Assembly (NCBI RefSeq): GCF_002259745.1
Contig: NZ_MWWW01000013.1
Span: forward strand, 124,001-188,000
Direction: 5' to 3'
DNA: 64,000 nucleotides
Source of the DNA: Bifidobacterium myosotis
GTDB lineage: Bacteria > Actinomycetota > Actinomycetes > Actinomycetales > Bifidobacteriaceae
Shown: one piece after another, positions 34,323 to 45,025 of the stretch
How positions within the stretch are numbered: the first letter of the stretch is position 1
How the letters are laid out: the number at the start of each line of letters is the position of its first letter
The notes under the pieces: model-generated
Databases searched by the model: none
Told to the model about the DNA's origin: nothing
What the model saw: the letters and a program-made list of their open reading frames with translations, nothing else
Program-made: the position numbers and the translations under genes

Positions 34323-35492
34323 CTATATCACCGCGACCACCAGCGAACCGATGCAAACCGCAATGAGGACCACAGACACGATGATCACCGACGGGCGGGC
34401 GAAGTTGACCGTCCATCCGACGCCGAAACGCTTGGGCACCATGACAGCGGGGTCGTCGCGATTGACGTAGAACACTCCCGCCACCCAGTAGCGGTCGTCA
34501 TCATATGGCATCGACTTATCGCCATCGGTTGCAGCATCCTCGCCGCCACGACCCATAGTCACCGAACGGCGCTCCGCATATTCATGGGATCCGTTCTGCC
34601 CGTAATACAGGCCTATCACCAGTGCGCCCAACAGTGCCGCCACGGCGATGAACATGGCGAATACGCCAAACGTCCCCAGCGTGATCACCCCTATGTTAGA
34701 CAGCTGTATGCCCATACCGATGCCACCGGCAGTCAGCAGTCCGATGACCAGCATGTAGATGCTCCACACGCGGGAGAACACGCCATATGCATACCCTGTG
34801 GCGGCGGGATGGTCCGGGTCGATAGGATGCTTGGCATAGATGATCGCCGCATGACCTGCCATCATGACCATGGCCAGCATCACCTGCGCAATCACCGGAT
34901 ACCAGATCAACATGGGACTCTTGTCCGCCCATCCATCGATCTGTCCGGCTGCATTCGCATGCATCGCCACCCGATCCGGCATACGGTCATAGCCAAGCAC
35001 GCCGACCGCTATTGTGACGGCGATCGCTACAACATGCAGCGATTCCCAGGCGAGACCCAACGGCTCCGGATTATCCCGCTCCCCTATCAATGCGGAGTGA
35101 CGCTCGCCGGTCGCGGTCCAGCCGCGCTCCTTCTTGAGCTCAAGCGTAAGACGCCGATACCTCTGCTGCGCGATAAACCCCATTGCCGCAATCACCAGCG
35201 AACTGATGAACAACGCCCAGAGTGCACCGGCCATGCCGAAATTACGCCAAATCATCGCATCGATAAGCAGGGCAATAATGCCACAACTCACTATATTGCA
35301 CGCGTACATCGCTTTATATCCACGAATGCGTCTGTCCGTATGGGCGGACAACGGCACACTGACTCCGAACACCGCATGCCGGTCGGCGATCCATGGCACC
35401 ATCGAAACACTGGCGGTCATCAATACCAGCAACAGAAAGAACAGCCCCAGCATGATGTTCGTCGCCACAGTCATCGTATTGATGTTATCCAT
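34323..35492 (-). CDS. DUF1648/DUF5808 membrane protein
   Basis: A 389-residue integral membrane protein with about nine hydrophobic segments (NIMLGLFFLLLVLMTASVSM, GIIALLIDAMIWRNFGMAGA and others). The DUF1648 motif is YDRMPDRVAMHANAAGQIDG, and the C-terminal DUF5808 motif is DRYWVAGVFYVNRDDPAVMV followed by PKRFGVGWTVNFARPS. Such proteins commonly pair with a YtrA-type GntR regulator, as here, 13 bp upstream. Related SdpI proteins confer immunity to a toxin, but the role here is unknown. AAAGGAG precedes the ATG at 35492. The pair lies between the restriction island and argG. Confidence 0.85.
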   Translation of the reverse strand: MDNINTMTVATNIMLGLFFLLLVLMTASVSMVPWIADRHAVFGVSVPLSAHTDRRIRGYKAMYACNIVSCGIIALLIDAMIWRNFGMAGALWALFISSLVIAAMGFIAQQRYRRLTLELKKERGWTATGERHSALIGERDNPEPLGLAWESLHVVAIAVTIAVGVLGYDRMPDRVAMHANAAGQIDGWADKSPMLIWYPVIAQVMLAMVMMAGHAAIIYAKHPIDPDHPAATGYAYGVFSRVWSIYMLVIGLLTAGGIGMGIQLSNIGVITLGTFGVFAMFIAVAALLGALVIGLYYGQNGSHEYAERRSVTMGRGGEDAATDGDKSMPYDDDRYWVAGVFYVNRDDPAVMVPKRFGVGWTVNFARPSVIIVSVVLIAVCIGSLVVAVI

Positions 35493-35505
35493 CACAACAC
35501 TCCTT

Positions 35506-35913
35506 TCAACTGTTGCATTTCCGATATGCGCGCCCGCACTGACGCTCTGCGGCATCAAGGAACCCCGCCGCGGCTCCGCCACGGGCCTTGTAGGCCAAAG
35601 CCAGACGATACAAGTCATCGTTCATCTGCTTGTCTTGCATTTCAGCCACCAGGTTCACCTCGCCTGAGCCATCACGCCAATCGGCGACAAGCGCGCCCGA
35701 CCCGCGTCGCATCACGATGTAACCCTCATCCCTCAGCAACGCATAGGCCTTGTTCACCGTGTGCAGGTTGATACCCAGATCCACAGCCAGCGAACGGACC
35801 GAAGGCAGCTGGTCGCCCGGGACAAGTTCATCGTTGGCTATCGCAGCGATGATTTGGAGATGCAGTTGCTCATAGATCGGTACATCGCTTCGCTGGTCGA
35901 CCTCGATAATCAC
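35506..35913 (-). CDS. GntR-family regulator, YtrA subfamily
   Basis: A 135-residue regulator. The N-terminal winged helix is PIYEQLHLQIIAAIANDELV, then PGDQLPSVRSLAVDLGINLH, TVNKAYALLRDEGYIVMRRG. The short C-terminal tail (~60 residues) is that of the YtrA subfamily, which controls membrane-protein or ABC-transporter operons. The GTG at 35913 has GGAGAGG upstream. The downstream membrane gene is its likely target. Confidence 0.9.
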   Translation of the reverse strand: MIIEVDQRSDVPIYEQLHLQIIAAIANDELVPGDQLPSVRSLAVDLGINLHTVNKAYALLRDEGYIVMRRGSGALVADWRDGSGEVNLVAEMQDKQMNDDLYRLALAYKARGGAAAGFLDAAERQCGRAYRKCNS

Positions 35914-35939
35914 AGCCTCTCCTCTCTCACACCAATCAT

Positions 35940-35968
35940 ACTATTTGTTCTATATCTTCTATAATAGT
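35940..35968. promoter_or_regulatory. AT-rich dyad upstream of gntR (possible operator/promoter)
   Basis: ACTATT (35940-35945) and AATAGT (35963-35968) form a dyad in a distinctly AT-rich stretch 27-55 bp before the gntR start, where GntR/YtrA proteins usually autoregulate. Inferred only. Confidence 0.4.
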
Positions 35969-36052
35969 TTTGCGTATTTCCGTCATACCACGCGCCCCGG
36001 AGGCTATTTCTACCGAGAATCTGCATCAGAAATTCGATGGCGAATCCAACTA

Positions 36053-36094
36053 CCCCTCAGTCCCGCCGGGACAGCTCCCCTGACAAGGGGAGCT
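36053..36094. repeat. Scattered GC-rich hairpin element
   Basis: CCCCTCAGTCCCGCCGGGAC followed by a perfect hairpin AGCTCCCC/GGGGAGCT (36073-36080, 36087-36094). It resembles the elements at 19086 and 59820 (CTGAGGGG next to a GC-rich core and AGCTCCCC). Confidence 0.6.
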
Positions 36095-36166
36095 AACGAT
36101 ACAATCAACGAACTTCGCACGCGACACACCAGAACTCGCTTACGCGGAAAGGCCACACGCCCATAA

Positions 36167-36196
36167 CAAAAACTCCCCTCATTGCTGAGGAGAGTT
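36167..36196 (-). terminator. Intrinsic terminator after argG
   Basis: AACTCCCCTCA (36171-36181) and TGAGGAGAGTT (36186-36196) form an 11-bp stem with one mismatch and a 4-base loop. On the minus strand it runs into TTTTT. It lies 60 bp after the argG stop, so the arg operon ends here and argH is transcribed separately. Confidence 0.88.
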
Positions 36197-36256
36197 CAAT
36201 ATGGCGTTGCGGCATGCAGATTGCCACATCGACTTGGAATCGGATTGAGTCGGAAC

Positions 36257-37495
<1,239 letters not shown>

Positions 37496-37534
37496 GGATT
37501 CCCTTTCTGGAGTCAAAAAAACAAACTGGTTGAA

Positions 37535-37573
37535 AGTATATACACGCTTATGCATATTTATGCATAAGCGTGT
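37535..37573 (-). promoter_or_regulatory. ArgR operator (32-bp perfect palindrome) and promoter of argG
   Basis: Bases 37542-37573 are a perfect palindrome: 15-bp arms ACACGCTTATGCATA and TATGCATAAGCGTGT around TT. It contains two ARG-box-like TTATGCATA half sites. On the minus strand TATACT (37540-37535) just downstream is a likely -10 box, so bound ArgR would cover the -35 region. Confidence 0.88.
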
Positions 37574-37715
37574 TGGGATGTGAGATGCCGAGAGGAGCAA
37601 AACAGGTATTCGTCAATTGTAGCGTTTACGCATGCGGCGCATTCGCCCTCGCACGGACCGGCAGACCGCATCCGCCTATCCAGCAGGGCTTCCTCGTCTG
37701 AAGTAGCCGCGGCGG

Positions 37716-38252
37716 TTACTTGGAGGCGAGGGCGAGCAACCAGTCACGACGGGCGACGGCGGCGGCATCGTCGGCGCAAATCGCCATGACCGTATCGTCG
37801 CCGGCGATGGTGCCCAGCACGCCGTCCAGCGGCTGGCGGTCGATGACCGACGCCACATACTGCGCCGCGCCGGACGGCGTGTGCACCACCACGAGATTGC
37901 GGGCCGCGGCCACCGAGGTCACCAGCCCGGACAGCACGCGCGACATTTGTGCCTCGCCGCGCTGTCCCACATCCTCACCGCCCTCCGAGGCGGTTTGCGA
38001 CCGGTCCACGGTGTAGGCGACCGTACCGTCGCGCAGACGCGTCTTGACCGCGTGCATCTCATCCAGATCACGGCTGAGCGTAGCCTGGGTCACCACGATG
38101 CCCTCGTCGAGCAGAATCCGAGACAGCTGCGACTGCGAGGTGATGATATGCGTGGCCAGCGCCTGTTCGATGGCGCTCAGCCGAGCGGCCCTCGTGGCCG
38201 GACGCTGCAGCGACGGCTGGTTCTCATGGTTCTCGCTCATGCGAGCGGTCAT
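37716..38252 (-). CDS. argR: Arginine repressor ArgR
   Basis: A 178-residue repressor. The N-terminal winged helix ([40 protein letters not shown]) contains the conserved SR of the recognition helix. The C-terminal hexamerisation and arginine-binding domain carries [18 protein letters not shown] and [13 protein letters not shown] (GD of the arginine site). With arginine it represses the arg genes at the ARG boxes seen here. The ATG at 38252 overlaps the argF stop (ATGA); an ATG at 38240 is the alternative. Confidence 0.96.
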   Translation of the reverse strand: MTARMSENHENQPSLQRPATRAARLSAIEQALATHIITSQSQLSRILLDEGIVVTQATLSRDLDEMHAVKTRLRDGTVAYTVDRSQTASEGGEDVGQRGEAQMSRVLSGLVTSVAAARNLVVVHTPSGAAQYVASVIDRQPLDGVLGTIAGDDTVMAICADDAAAVARRDWLLALASK

Positions 38253-39214
38253 GCCAGCAGGCTTTCGTCGCCGCGGGCCTTGCCGGTCAGCCAGGTCAGC
38301 AACGCCTTTTGCGCGTGCAGTCGGTTCTCGGCCTCGTCCCAGACCACGGACTGCGGTCCGTCGATCACCTCCGGCGTAACCTCCTTGCCGCGGTAGGCGG
38401 GCAGGCAGTGCTGGAACAGGGCATCCGGCTTGGCCAGCGCCATCAGCTCGGCGTTGACCTGATAATCCCAGAACGGCTTGGAACGGATGGCGTATTCCGC
38501 TTCCTCGCCCATGGAGACCCAAGTGTCGGTGAAGACGCAATCGGCGTCCTTGACGGCCTCCTTGGCATCGGTGGTCACCAGAATGGAGCCGCCGTTCTCG
38601 CGGGCGATGCGTTCGGCGTCGGCCACGATGTCCGGACGGGGCAGGTAGCCGTAGGGACCGGCCACGCGCACGTTCATGCCGGCCACGGCACCGCCGAGCA
38701 GGTAGGAGTTGGACATGTTGTTGGCCGCGTCACCCACGTAGGCGATGGTCTGGTTCTTGAGGTTGTCCACACCGCCGCGGTGCTCCGCAATCGTCTGGAA
38801 GTCGGCGAGGATCTGGCACGGGTGGAAGTCGTCGGTCAGGGCGTTGACCACCGGGTGGGTGCTGTACTTGGCCATCTCCTCGACGCGGTCCTGGCCGAAG
38901 GTGCGCCAGACCACGCCGTAGGCCATGCGGTCGAGCACGCGGGCGGTGTCCGCCACCGGTTCGCCGCGGCCCAGCTGGGAGCCGGACTTGTCGATGACCA
39001 ACGGATAACCACCGAGCTCGGCCACGCCGATGGAGAAGCTAGAGCGGGTGCGGGTGGACGGCTTGTCGAACAGCACGGCCACGGCCTGCGGGCCGGCGAA
39101 CGGCTGCCGGTAGAAGCGGTCCTTGTGGAATTTGATGGCGAGCTCGAGAACCTGCTTCTGCTCCTCGTGGTCGAGGTCGTCATCGCGCAGCATGTGGCGC
39201 AGTTCTGGGGTCAT
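38249..39214 (-). CDS. argF: Ornithine carbamoyltransferase
   Basis: Makes citrulline from ornithine and carbamoyl phosphate. The 321-residue protein has the carbamoyl-phosphate motif [19 protein letters not shown], the ornithine-loop [13 protein letters not shown] and the catalytic [18 protein letters not shown] precedes the ATG. It is translationally coupled to argR. Confidence 0.97.
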   Translation of the reverse strand: MTPELRHMLRDDDLDHEEQKQVLELAIKFHKDRFYRQPFAGPQAVAVLFDKPSTRTRSSFSIGVAELGGYPLVIDKSGSQLGRGEPVADTARVLDRMAYGVVWRTFGQDRVEEMAKYSTHPVVNALTDDFHPCQILADFQTIAEHRGGVDNLKNQTIAYVGDAANNMSNSYLLGGAVAGMNVRVAGPYGYLPRPDIVADAERIARENGGSILVTTDAKEAVKDADCVFTDTWVSMGEEAEYAIRSKPFWDYQVNAELMALAKPDALFQHCLPAYRGKEVTPEVIDGPQSVVWDEAENRLHAQKALLTWLTGKARGDESLLA

Positions 39215-39353
39215 GGTGATCTCCTTTGTTGTGATACGTATTGTGGGGCGCTTCCGATCATCAGTGACGCCGTTCCCTCAGGAGGAGCCAGAGACGAAAC
39301 GGGATGCCCGGACGTATGCGCGGCCTCTCGGAGACGAGGCGGCCACGGATACG

Positions 39354-40658
39354 TCAGTCGTTGGGAAGGTCGGTTGGAACGGTCTTGAGGATGGCGATGG
39401 CCTTGTCCACGTCATCGGCGGTGACGATGAGCGGCGGGGCGAAGCGCAGCGCGTCGGGGGCCACCGCGTTGACGATGAGCCCATGTTCGAGGCAGTGGTT
39501 CATCACGGCGTGGGCGCACGGGTGCTTGAGTTCCACGGCGTCCAGCAGACCGCGACCGCGCACGTCCACATACAGCGGATTGCCGGTGGCCATGATGCCC
39601 TCGCGCAGCTGGCGACCGCGCTCCTCGGCGTTCTCGACGAGATGCTCGTCCTCGATCACGCCGAGCGTGGCGAGCGCCGCGGCCGCGCCCAGTGGATTGC
39701 CGGCGAAGGTGGAGCCGTGCGAGCCGGGGGTGAATAGCGCGGAGAGCTTGGCGCCGAAGGCGATCATGCCGCCCATCGGGAAGCCGCCGGCCACGCCCTT
39801 GGCGAAGGTAACCATGTCAGGGGTGACGCCGCCGGACAGGTCCTCGCGCTGGAACGCGAACCACTTGCCGGTGCGGCCGATGCCGGTCTGCACTTCGTCG
39901 ATGATGAGCAGCGCGTGGTTGATGTCGCACAGTTCACGTACGAACTTGACATAGTCGGCGCCGAGCGGCCGCACACCGGCCTCACCCTGGATGAGCTCCA
40001 GAATCACCGCAGCCACCGGGCCTTTGCCGTACCTGCCGAGACCCGTCTGGGCGAAGGCGTCGTGCAGGGCCAGCTTGTCGCCGGCGCGCACGAATTCGAT
40101 GTTCGGCACCAGCGGGTCGTAGGGCTTGCGGATGCCGGGCTTCCAAGTGGCGGACAGCGCGCCCATCGTACGACCGTGGAAGCCGTGGGTCATGGCGAGG
40201 ATACGGGCCGGCTTGCCGCCGACCGACGGCAGCGCGCCCGGGAGGGTGCGGCCATACAGCTTGGCAAGCTTCAGCGCCGCCTCGTTGCCTTCGGCACCGG
40301 AATTGCCGAAGTACACTTTGGAGCCTTCGGGGGCGCCGGCGAGCTTGACCAGCTTGGCGGCCAGCTCGATCTGCGGCTCGGAGGCGAAGTAGTTGCTGAT
40401 GTGCGCCATGCGTCCGGCCTGCGCGGCGACGGCCTCGACCCACTTCGGGTGTGCGTAGCCGAGCGAGTTCACGGCGATGCCGGCAAGGAAGTCGAGGTAT
40501 TCGTTGCCGTCGACGTCCCAGACGTGCGCACCCTTGCCGTGGTCCATCACGCGAAGGGGCGTGCCGAACACGTTCATGTGGACCTGGGCGTACTCCCCCA
40601 GCCACCTGCTGTCCTCGGCGCCCAGGGTTTCCTTGTGTTCTGTGGTTTCAGCAGCCAT
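39354..40658 (-). CDS. argD: Acetylornithine aminotransferase
   Basis: A PLP enzyme (434 residues) converting N-acetylglutamate semialdehyde to N-acetylornithine. The PLP lysine is in [16 protein letters not shown], the phosphate-binding [16 protein letters not shown] and the aspartate region [16 protein letters not shown] are present. GAGGAG precedes the ATG at 40658, which lies inside the end of argB (11-bp overlap). Confidence 0.97.
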   Translation of the reverse strand: MAAETTEHKETLGAEDSRWLGEYAQVHMNVFGTPLRVMDHGKGAHVWDVDGNEYLDFLAGIAVNSLGYAHPKWVEAVAAQAGRMAHISNYFASEPQIELAAKLVKLAGAPEGSKVYFGNSGAEGNEAALKLAKLYGRTLPGALPSVGGKPARILAMTHGFHGRTMGALSATWKPGIRKPYDPLVPNIEFVRAGDKLALHDAFAQTGLGRYGKGPVAAVILELIQGEAGVRPLGADYVKFVRELCDINHALLIIDEVQTGIGRTGKWFAFQREDLSGGVTPDMVTFAKGVAGGFPMGGMIAFGAKLSALFTPGSHGSTFAGNPLGAAAALATLGVIEDEHLVENAEERGRQLREGIMATGNPLYVDVRGRGLLDAVELKHPCAHAVMNHCLEHGLIVNAVAPDALRFAPPLIVTADDVDKAIAILKTVPTDLPND

Positions 40659-41604
40659 AGGAGCTCCTCATCTCCAGTCCCTCCTCGGGCACGACCATGG
40701 TGCCGATGCCTGCGGAGGTGAATATCTCGTTCAGGATCGAATGCGGTTTGCGGCCGTCGATGATGTGGGCCTGGGGCACGCCGCCGTCGATGGCACGCAC
40801 GCATGCCTCCATTTTCGGACGCATGCCGGATTCCAGATCGGGCAGCATGTCGCGCAGCGTCTCGACGCCGATGCGGCCGATCAGCGAGTTCTTGTCCGGC
40901 CAATCGGCGTACAGGCCGTCCACGTCGGTCAGGATCACCAGCTTGTGGGCGCCCACTGCGGCGGCGAGGGCCGCGGCCGCCGAGTCGGCGTTCACATTGA
41001 GCACCTGCGTGGCGTCCTCCTCGTTCGGTGCCACGGAGGAGACGACCGGGATGCGCCCGGCCGCCACCAGATCTTCCACGGCGGAGGCGTCCACGGAGAC
41101 CACGTCGCCCACCAGACCGATGTCCGTGGGCTCGCCGTCGATGACGGGCCGACGCTTCATGGCGGAGAACAGGCCGCCGTCCTCGCCGGACAGGCCGACC
41201 GCCATCGGGCCGTGGGCGTTGATGAGGCCCACCAACTCGCGCGAGACCTTGCCGGTGAGTACCATGCGCACCACATCCATGGCCTCGGGCGTGGTGACCC
41301 GCAGGCCACCCTTGAACTCGGACTTGATGCCGAGCGCTTTGAGCATATGGGAGATCTGCGGTCCGCCGCCGTGCACGACGATCGGGTGCAGACCCACCTG
41401 ACGCAGGAACACCATATCCTCGGCGAAGCAAGCCTTCAGATGTTCGTCGATCATGGCGTTGCCGCCGTATTTGACCACGATGCGCTGGCCGGCGAACTCC
41501 TCAAGCCACGGCAGCGCCTCGATGAGCACCTCGGCCTTCTGATCGGCGCGCAGATCGGTATGCACGTCGAAGTGGAACCCGGGTCCCTTCAATTCAGTAG
41601 CCAT
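40648..41604 (-). CDS. argB: Acetylglutamate kinase
   Basis: Phosphorylates N-acetylglutamate, usually the arginine-feedback step. The 318-residue protein has [45 protein letters not shown] and [16 protein letters not shown]. The N-terminal extension of about 25 residues before IVVKYGG matches the arginine-sensitive hexameric type. GAGGAA lies upstream of the ATG. Confidence 0.97.
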   Translation of the reverse strand: MATELKGPGFHFDVHTDLRADQKAEVLIEALPWLEEFAGQRIVVKYGGNAMIDEHLKACFAEDMVFLRQVGLHPIVVHGGGPQISHMLKALGIKSEFKGGLRVTTPEAMDVVRMVLTGKVSRELVGLINAHGPMAVGLSGEDGGLFSAMKRRPVIDGEPTDIGLVGDVVSVDASAVEDLVAAGRIPVVSSVAPNEEDATQVLNVNADSAAAALAAAVGAHKLVILTDVDGLYADWPDKNSLIGRIGVETLRDMLPDLESGMRPKMEACVRAIDGGVPQAHIIDGRKPHSILNEIFTSAGIGTMVVPEEGLEMRSSYGC

Positions 41605-41746
41605 TCCTTGTTATTCCTCATCTTTCATCCCCGCGGAGGGACGGGTTTCGGCGCCGGTGTCCGTTGCGAGACCGCAGGCTAGCCGAACGGCCTTGAGCGT
41701 GTCTATCAACACACGCCGGCGCCGAAACCCGTCAGCTCCCGTGGAA

Positions 41747-42922
41747 TCAGCTTTCGTAGTCGGCGTTGATATGTACGTACTCGTGGGTCAGGTCGTCGGT
41801 CCAAACAGTGGCCTCGGCGTCGCCGGCGTTCAGGTCGATGTCGATATGGACTTCGCGCGGGGTCATGTCCACCTCGCTGCGGTCGCGTCCGGCACCGCCG
41901 TTCTCGCAGATGCGCACGCCGTTGACGTCCACGGTCACCTTGTCCGAATCGTAGGGTGCCACGCTCTCGGGGACCGTGCCCAAGGAGCTCACGATACGTC
42001 CCCAGTTCGGGTCGTTGCCGGAGATGGCGCACTTGAGCAGGTTCGAGGCCGCCACCGCACGCCCGCATGCCAGGGCCGCGTCCTCGGTGGTCGCGCCGGT
42101 CACGGTGATGCGGATGTCGTGGGATGCGCCCTCGCCGTCGCCGATGATCTGACGAGCCAGCGAAGAGCAGGCCTCACGCACAAGCCGGTTGAACTCGTCC
42201 TTGTCCGGTTCGACGCCGGAGGCGCCGGAGGCGAGCAGTAGCACCGTGTCGTTGGTGGACATGCAGCCGTCCACGTCGATGCGGTTGAACGAATGCTCGG
42301 CGGCCTGGTTCAGCGCGGCCTGCATCTGGCCGCCGCTGACCACGGCGTCCGTGGTGATGACGCACAGCATGGTGGCCAGCTGCGGGGCTATCATGCCCGA
42401 GCCCTTGACCATGCCGCCGATCTTCCAGCCGTTGGAGCCGGTCAGGGTGACGGTCTTCGGCTTGGTGTCGGTGGTCATGATGGCCTGCGAGGCGTCCGCG
42501 CCGGCCTCGGCGGTGTTCGCCAAGGCGGCGTATGCGGTCTTCGCGCCTGCCAGTACGTTGTCAAGCGGCAACAGCTCGCCGATGAGGCCGGTCGAGCAGA
42601 CGGCCACGTCGGACGGGTCCTTGGCCCCGACCAGCGAGGCCACGGTCTCGGCGGTGGCGACGGACTGCTGGTATCCGGCCTCGCCGGTGCAGGCGTTGGC
42701 CCCGCCCGAATTCAGGATGACGGCCTTGATATGACCATCCGCCAGAGCCTTGCGGCTCCACTGCACGGGGGCGGCGCAGAAACGGTTCGAGGTGAACACG
42801 CCGGCGGCCGCGTCCAGCGGTCCGTTGTTGACCACCAGGGCCAGATCCTTCTTGCCTTCGACGGCGGAAATGCCCGCCGCGACGCCCGCGGCGGAGAAAC
42901 CTTGTGCGAATGTAACGCTCAC
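41747..42922 (-). CDS. argJ: Bifunctional ornithine acetyltransferase / N-acetylglutamate synthase
   Basis: Recycles the acetyl group from acetylornithine to glutamate. The 391-residue proenzyme contains the self-cleavage site in GSGMIAPQLATMLCVITTD, where the Thr after ATM-type sequence becomes the nucleophile, and the conserved DGCMSTNDTVLLLASG. The GTG at 42922 overlaps the argC stop (GTGA). A 142-bp gap follows before argB. Confidence 0.97.
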   Translation of the reverse strand: MSVTFAQGFSAAGVAAGISAVEGKKDLALVVNNGPLDAAAGVFTSNRFCAAPVQWSRKALADGHIKAVILNSGGANACTGEAGYQQSVATAETVASLVGAKDPSDVAVCSTGLIGELLPLDNVLAGAKTAYAALANTAEAGADASQAIMTTDTKPKTVTLTGSNGWKIGGMVKGSGMIAPQLATMLCVITTDAVVSGGQMQAALNQAAEHSFNRIDVDGCMSTNDTVLLLASGASGVEPDKDEFNRLVREACSSLARQIIGDGEGASHDIRITVTGATTEDAALACGRAVAASNLLKCAISGNDPNWGRIVSSLGTVPESVAPYDSDKVTVDVNGVRICENGGAGRDRSEVDMTPREVHIDIDLNAGDAEATVWTDDLTHEYVHINADYES

Positions 42923-44019
42923 GGTGCGACTCCAATCATGGTCAGGCCCGCATCCTCAGGCAGGCCGAGTGCGATGTTCAGGGACTGGACCGCCTGACCG
43001 GCGGTGCCACGGTTGAGATTGTCGATGGCGGCGAAGGCGTAGATACGCTCGGATCGGCGGTCGGTGACCACCTGCAGATGCGCGGCGTTGGAGCCGACGA
43101 TGTTGCCGGTGGCGGGCAGCATGCCTTCGGGCAGCAGCACCATGAAGTCCTGGCCTTCATACGCCTTGGCCCACACGGCACGGATCTCCTCGTCACTCAT
43201 GGCGAGGGCCTTGTCCGTCATCACTGCGGAGACGGTGGCTAGGATGCCGCGGGACATGGGTGCCAGAATCGGCGTGAAACCGAGCGTGAATTCGTTGGCC
43301 GCGGCGGCGCTCTTGCCGGCGGCGTGCGCGAGGTTCTGCAGGATTTCGGGAATATGCCGGTGCGTGCCACCCACCGAATACGGCAAGGCGGACCCCAATG
43401 CCTCGGCGGCGAGCAGGTTGGTGCGCTTGAGGTTCTTGCCAGCGCCGGAATAGCCGACAACCAAGTCGGCCACGATGCTTCTGGGCTCCACAAGCCCCTC
43501 GGCGACGCCGGGCTGGAGGGCCAGCGTGGTAGCGGTGACATTGCAGCCGGGACCCGCGATGCGCTTCACGCCAGGCAGCGATTCGCGCTGGCGGATGTAC
43601 TCGCCGTTCGCGGTTTTGCCGGTGATGAGCTCGGGCATGCCGTATGTCCAGTGCTCGTAGAAGTCGCCACCATAGAACTCGTCCCACGCCTGACGCTCCT
43701 CGAGGCGGTGGTCGGCGCCCAGATCGACGACGACCGCGTCCGGATCGAGTTGGGCGGCCAGCTTGCCGGATGCGCCGTGCGGCAGGGCCAGGATGATGAC
43801 ATCATGGCCGTTGAGCACTTCGGGCGTGGTGTCCTCAACGACCAGTTCGGCCAATTGGGGAATGTGGGGCATGTGCTTGGCCATGGAATCCCCCACCGAG
43901 GAATGGCCGGCCACGCAGGTGACCTCGAAGTCGGGATGCGCCGCCAGAATGCGCAGCGCCTCGCCACCGGCATAGCCTGTGGCCCCGGCCACGGCCACTG
44001 TATATTTCGCCATACTCAT
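42919..44019 (-). CDS. argC: N-acetyl-gamma-glutamyl-phosphate reductase
   Basis: First gene of the arg cluster. The 366-residue NADPH enzyme opens VAVAGATGYAGGEALRILA, and its active-site Cys is in IAGPGCNVTATTLALQPG. Later conserved parts are HRHIPEILQNL and FTPILAPMSRGILATV. The ATG at 44019 follows GGAAAAG; an ATG at 44013 is the close alternative. An ARG-box region lies 38-66 bp upstream. Confidence 0.97.
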   Translation of the reverse strand: MSMAKYTVAVAGATGYAGGEALRILAAHPDFEVTCVAGHSSVGDSMAKHMPHIPQLAELVVEDTTPEVLNGHDVIILALPHGASGKLAAQLDPDAVVVDLGADHRLEERQAWDEFYGGDFYEHWTYGMPELITGKTANGEYIRQRESLPGVKRIAGPGCNVTATTLALQPGVAEGLVEPRSIVADLVVGYSGAGKNLKRTNLLAAEALGSALPYSVGGTHRHIPEILQNLAHAAGKSAAAANEFTLGFTPILAPMSRGILATVSAVMTDKALAMSDEEIRAVWAKAYEGQDFMVLLPEGMLPATGNIVGSNAAHLQVVTDRRSERIYAFAAIDNLNRGTAGQAVQSLNIALGLPEDAGLTMIGVAP

Positions 44020-44056
44020 CTCTTTTCCATTAAGGTGTCTCGGACGAGTATACGCG

Positions 44057-44085
44057 ATTATGCAAACTCATGCATATTTATGCAC
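44057..44085 (-). promoter_or_regulatory. ArgR boxes upstream of argC
   Basis: Contains ATTATGCAAACTCATGCA and the dyad GCATATTTATGC (44072-44083), the same core as the argG operator. The sites lie just upstream of argC, consistent with ArgR control of argCJBDFR. Confidence 0.78.
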
Positions 44086-44198
44086 TGCGGTGTGTTGATA
44101 TGTGAAACACCCCATGCGCGACATCGCAGACCGGACAGACCAGACAAGCCCGGCCCCGACCGGGCCGAATCGGCGGCAAGCCCCGGTCGCACGGCGTC

Positions 44199-45002
44199 TC
44201 AGGCGGACAGCGATGAGTCGCCGGTCGAGCCGGAGCCGCCGGAACCGTTGCCCATAAGCTGCTGCAACGCCTCCTGATACAGCGTCGAGGCGTCGACGCC
44301 GTTCATGGCCATCCAGATGACCGCGATGGTGTACAGCACGTTGATCACCACTGCGGCCACCGCAAGACCGAAGCCCTTCATATGGAAGGTGCGGGTGCGC
44401 CACATGGCCACGACACCCATGAACGCGGAGAGCACGGGGACCGGGAAGAACAACGCGAGCACGAACGCGATGATCGCATAGGAGTCCCAGTGCCCGTACA
44501 ACGGGTTCTGGGAGGGATCGTCCAGATTGACGCCGTTGTAAAAGCGCGGCGGACGGTTGCCCTGGGGCCCCTGCCCGCCGCCGGGCTGGCCCTGCGGCGG
44601 ATACGGCTGCCCCTGCATGCCGGGATAGCCGCCCGGATAGTATCCGGGGCCGGCCTGCTGGGATCCATTGGGCTGCCAGCTGGACTGGCCCGACTGCCCC
44701 TGCTGACCGGGCTGTTGCCCACCCGGCTGCCCGGACCCGAATCCGGTACCCGGCCAGCCGAACTGGCCCTGACCGCCAGCCTGCTGGTTGCCCTGTGGGC
44801 CCTGCGGCCAAGCGAACGGTGAGGTCGCCCCTGCAGCGGCATCCGCATTACCATTCACGGAATCCGACTTGGGCTTGTCGGGTTCGGGAGCGCCATAGAG
44901 GTACGGATTGTAGTCCGGTCCGTACTTGCTCCGCATCGCACCGTACTCAGGCTGCTGATACTGACCGTATTCCGGTTCGTTGTGCTGCTCCGGTTGGCTC
45001 AT
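44199..45002 (-). CDS. DUF4190-type membrane protein with Gln/Gly/Pro-rich N-terminus
   Basis: A 267-residue protein. Residues ~1-150 are low complexity (GGQQPGQQGQSGQSSWQPNG, PYPPQGQPGGGQGPQG). Residues ~165-235 hold two membrane segments (YAIIAFVLALFFPVPVLSAF and GFGLAVAAVVINVLYTIAVI) with the basic WRTRTFHMKG between them, the DUF4190 arrangement. A short Gly/Ser tail closes it. AAGGAG precedes the ATG. It lies between pheT and argC on the same strand. Function unknown. Confidence 0.75.
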   Translation of the reverse strand: MSQPEQHNEPEYGQYQQPEYGAMRSKYGPDYNPYLYGAPEPDKPKSDSVNGNADAAAGATSPFAWPQGPQGNQQAGGQGQFGWPGTGFGSGQPGGQQPGQQGQSGQSSWQPNGSQQAGPGYYPGGYPGMQGQPYPPQGQPGGGQGPQGNRPPRFYNGVNLDDPSQNPLYGHWDSYAIIAFVLALFFPVPVLSAFMGVVAMWRTRTFHMKGFGLAVAAVVINVLYTIAVIWMAMNGVDASTLYQEALQQLMGNGSGGSGSTGDSSLSA

Positions 45003-45025
45003 GGCGCTCCTTGATGGTCGTTGTG

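Larger units (their letters stand above)
35914..36256. other. Intergenic region between gntR and argG
   Basis: No gene is seen. From the left it holds an AT-rich stretch upstream of gntR (35935-35985) with a dyad, then ~70 bp with nothing recognisable, a GC-rich scattered repeat (36053-36094), and the argG terminator (36167-36196). Confidence 0.6.
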
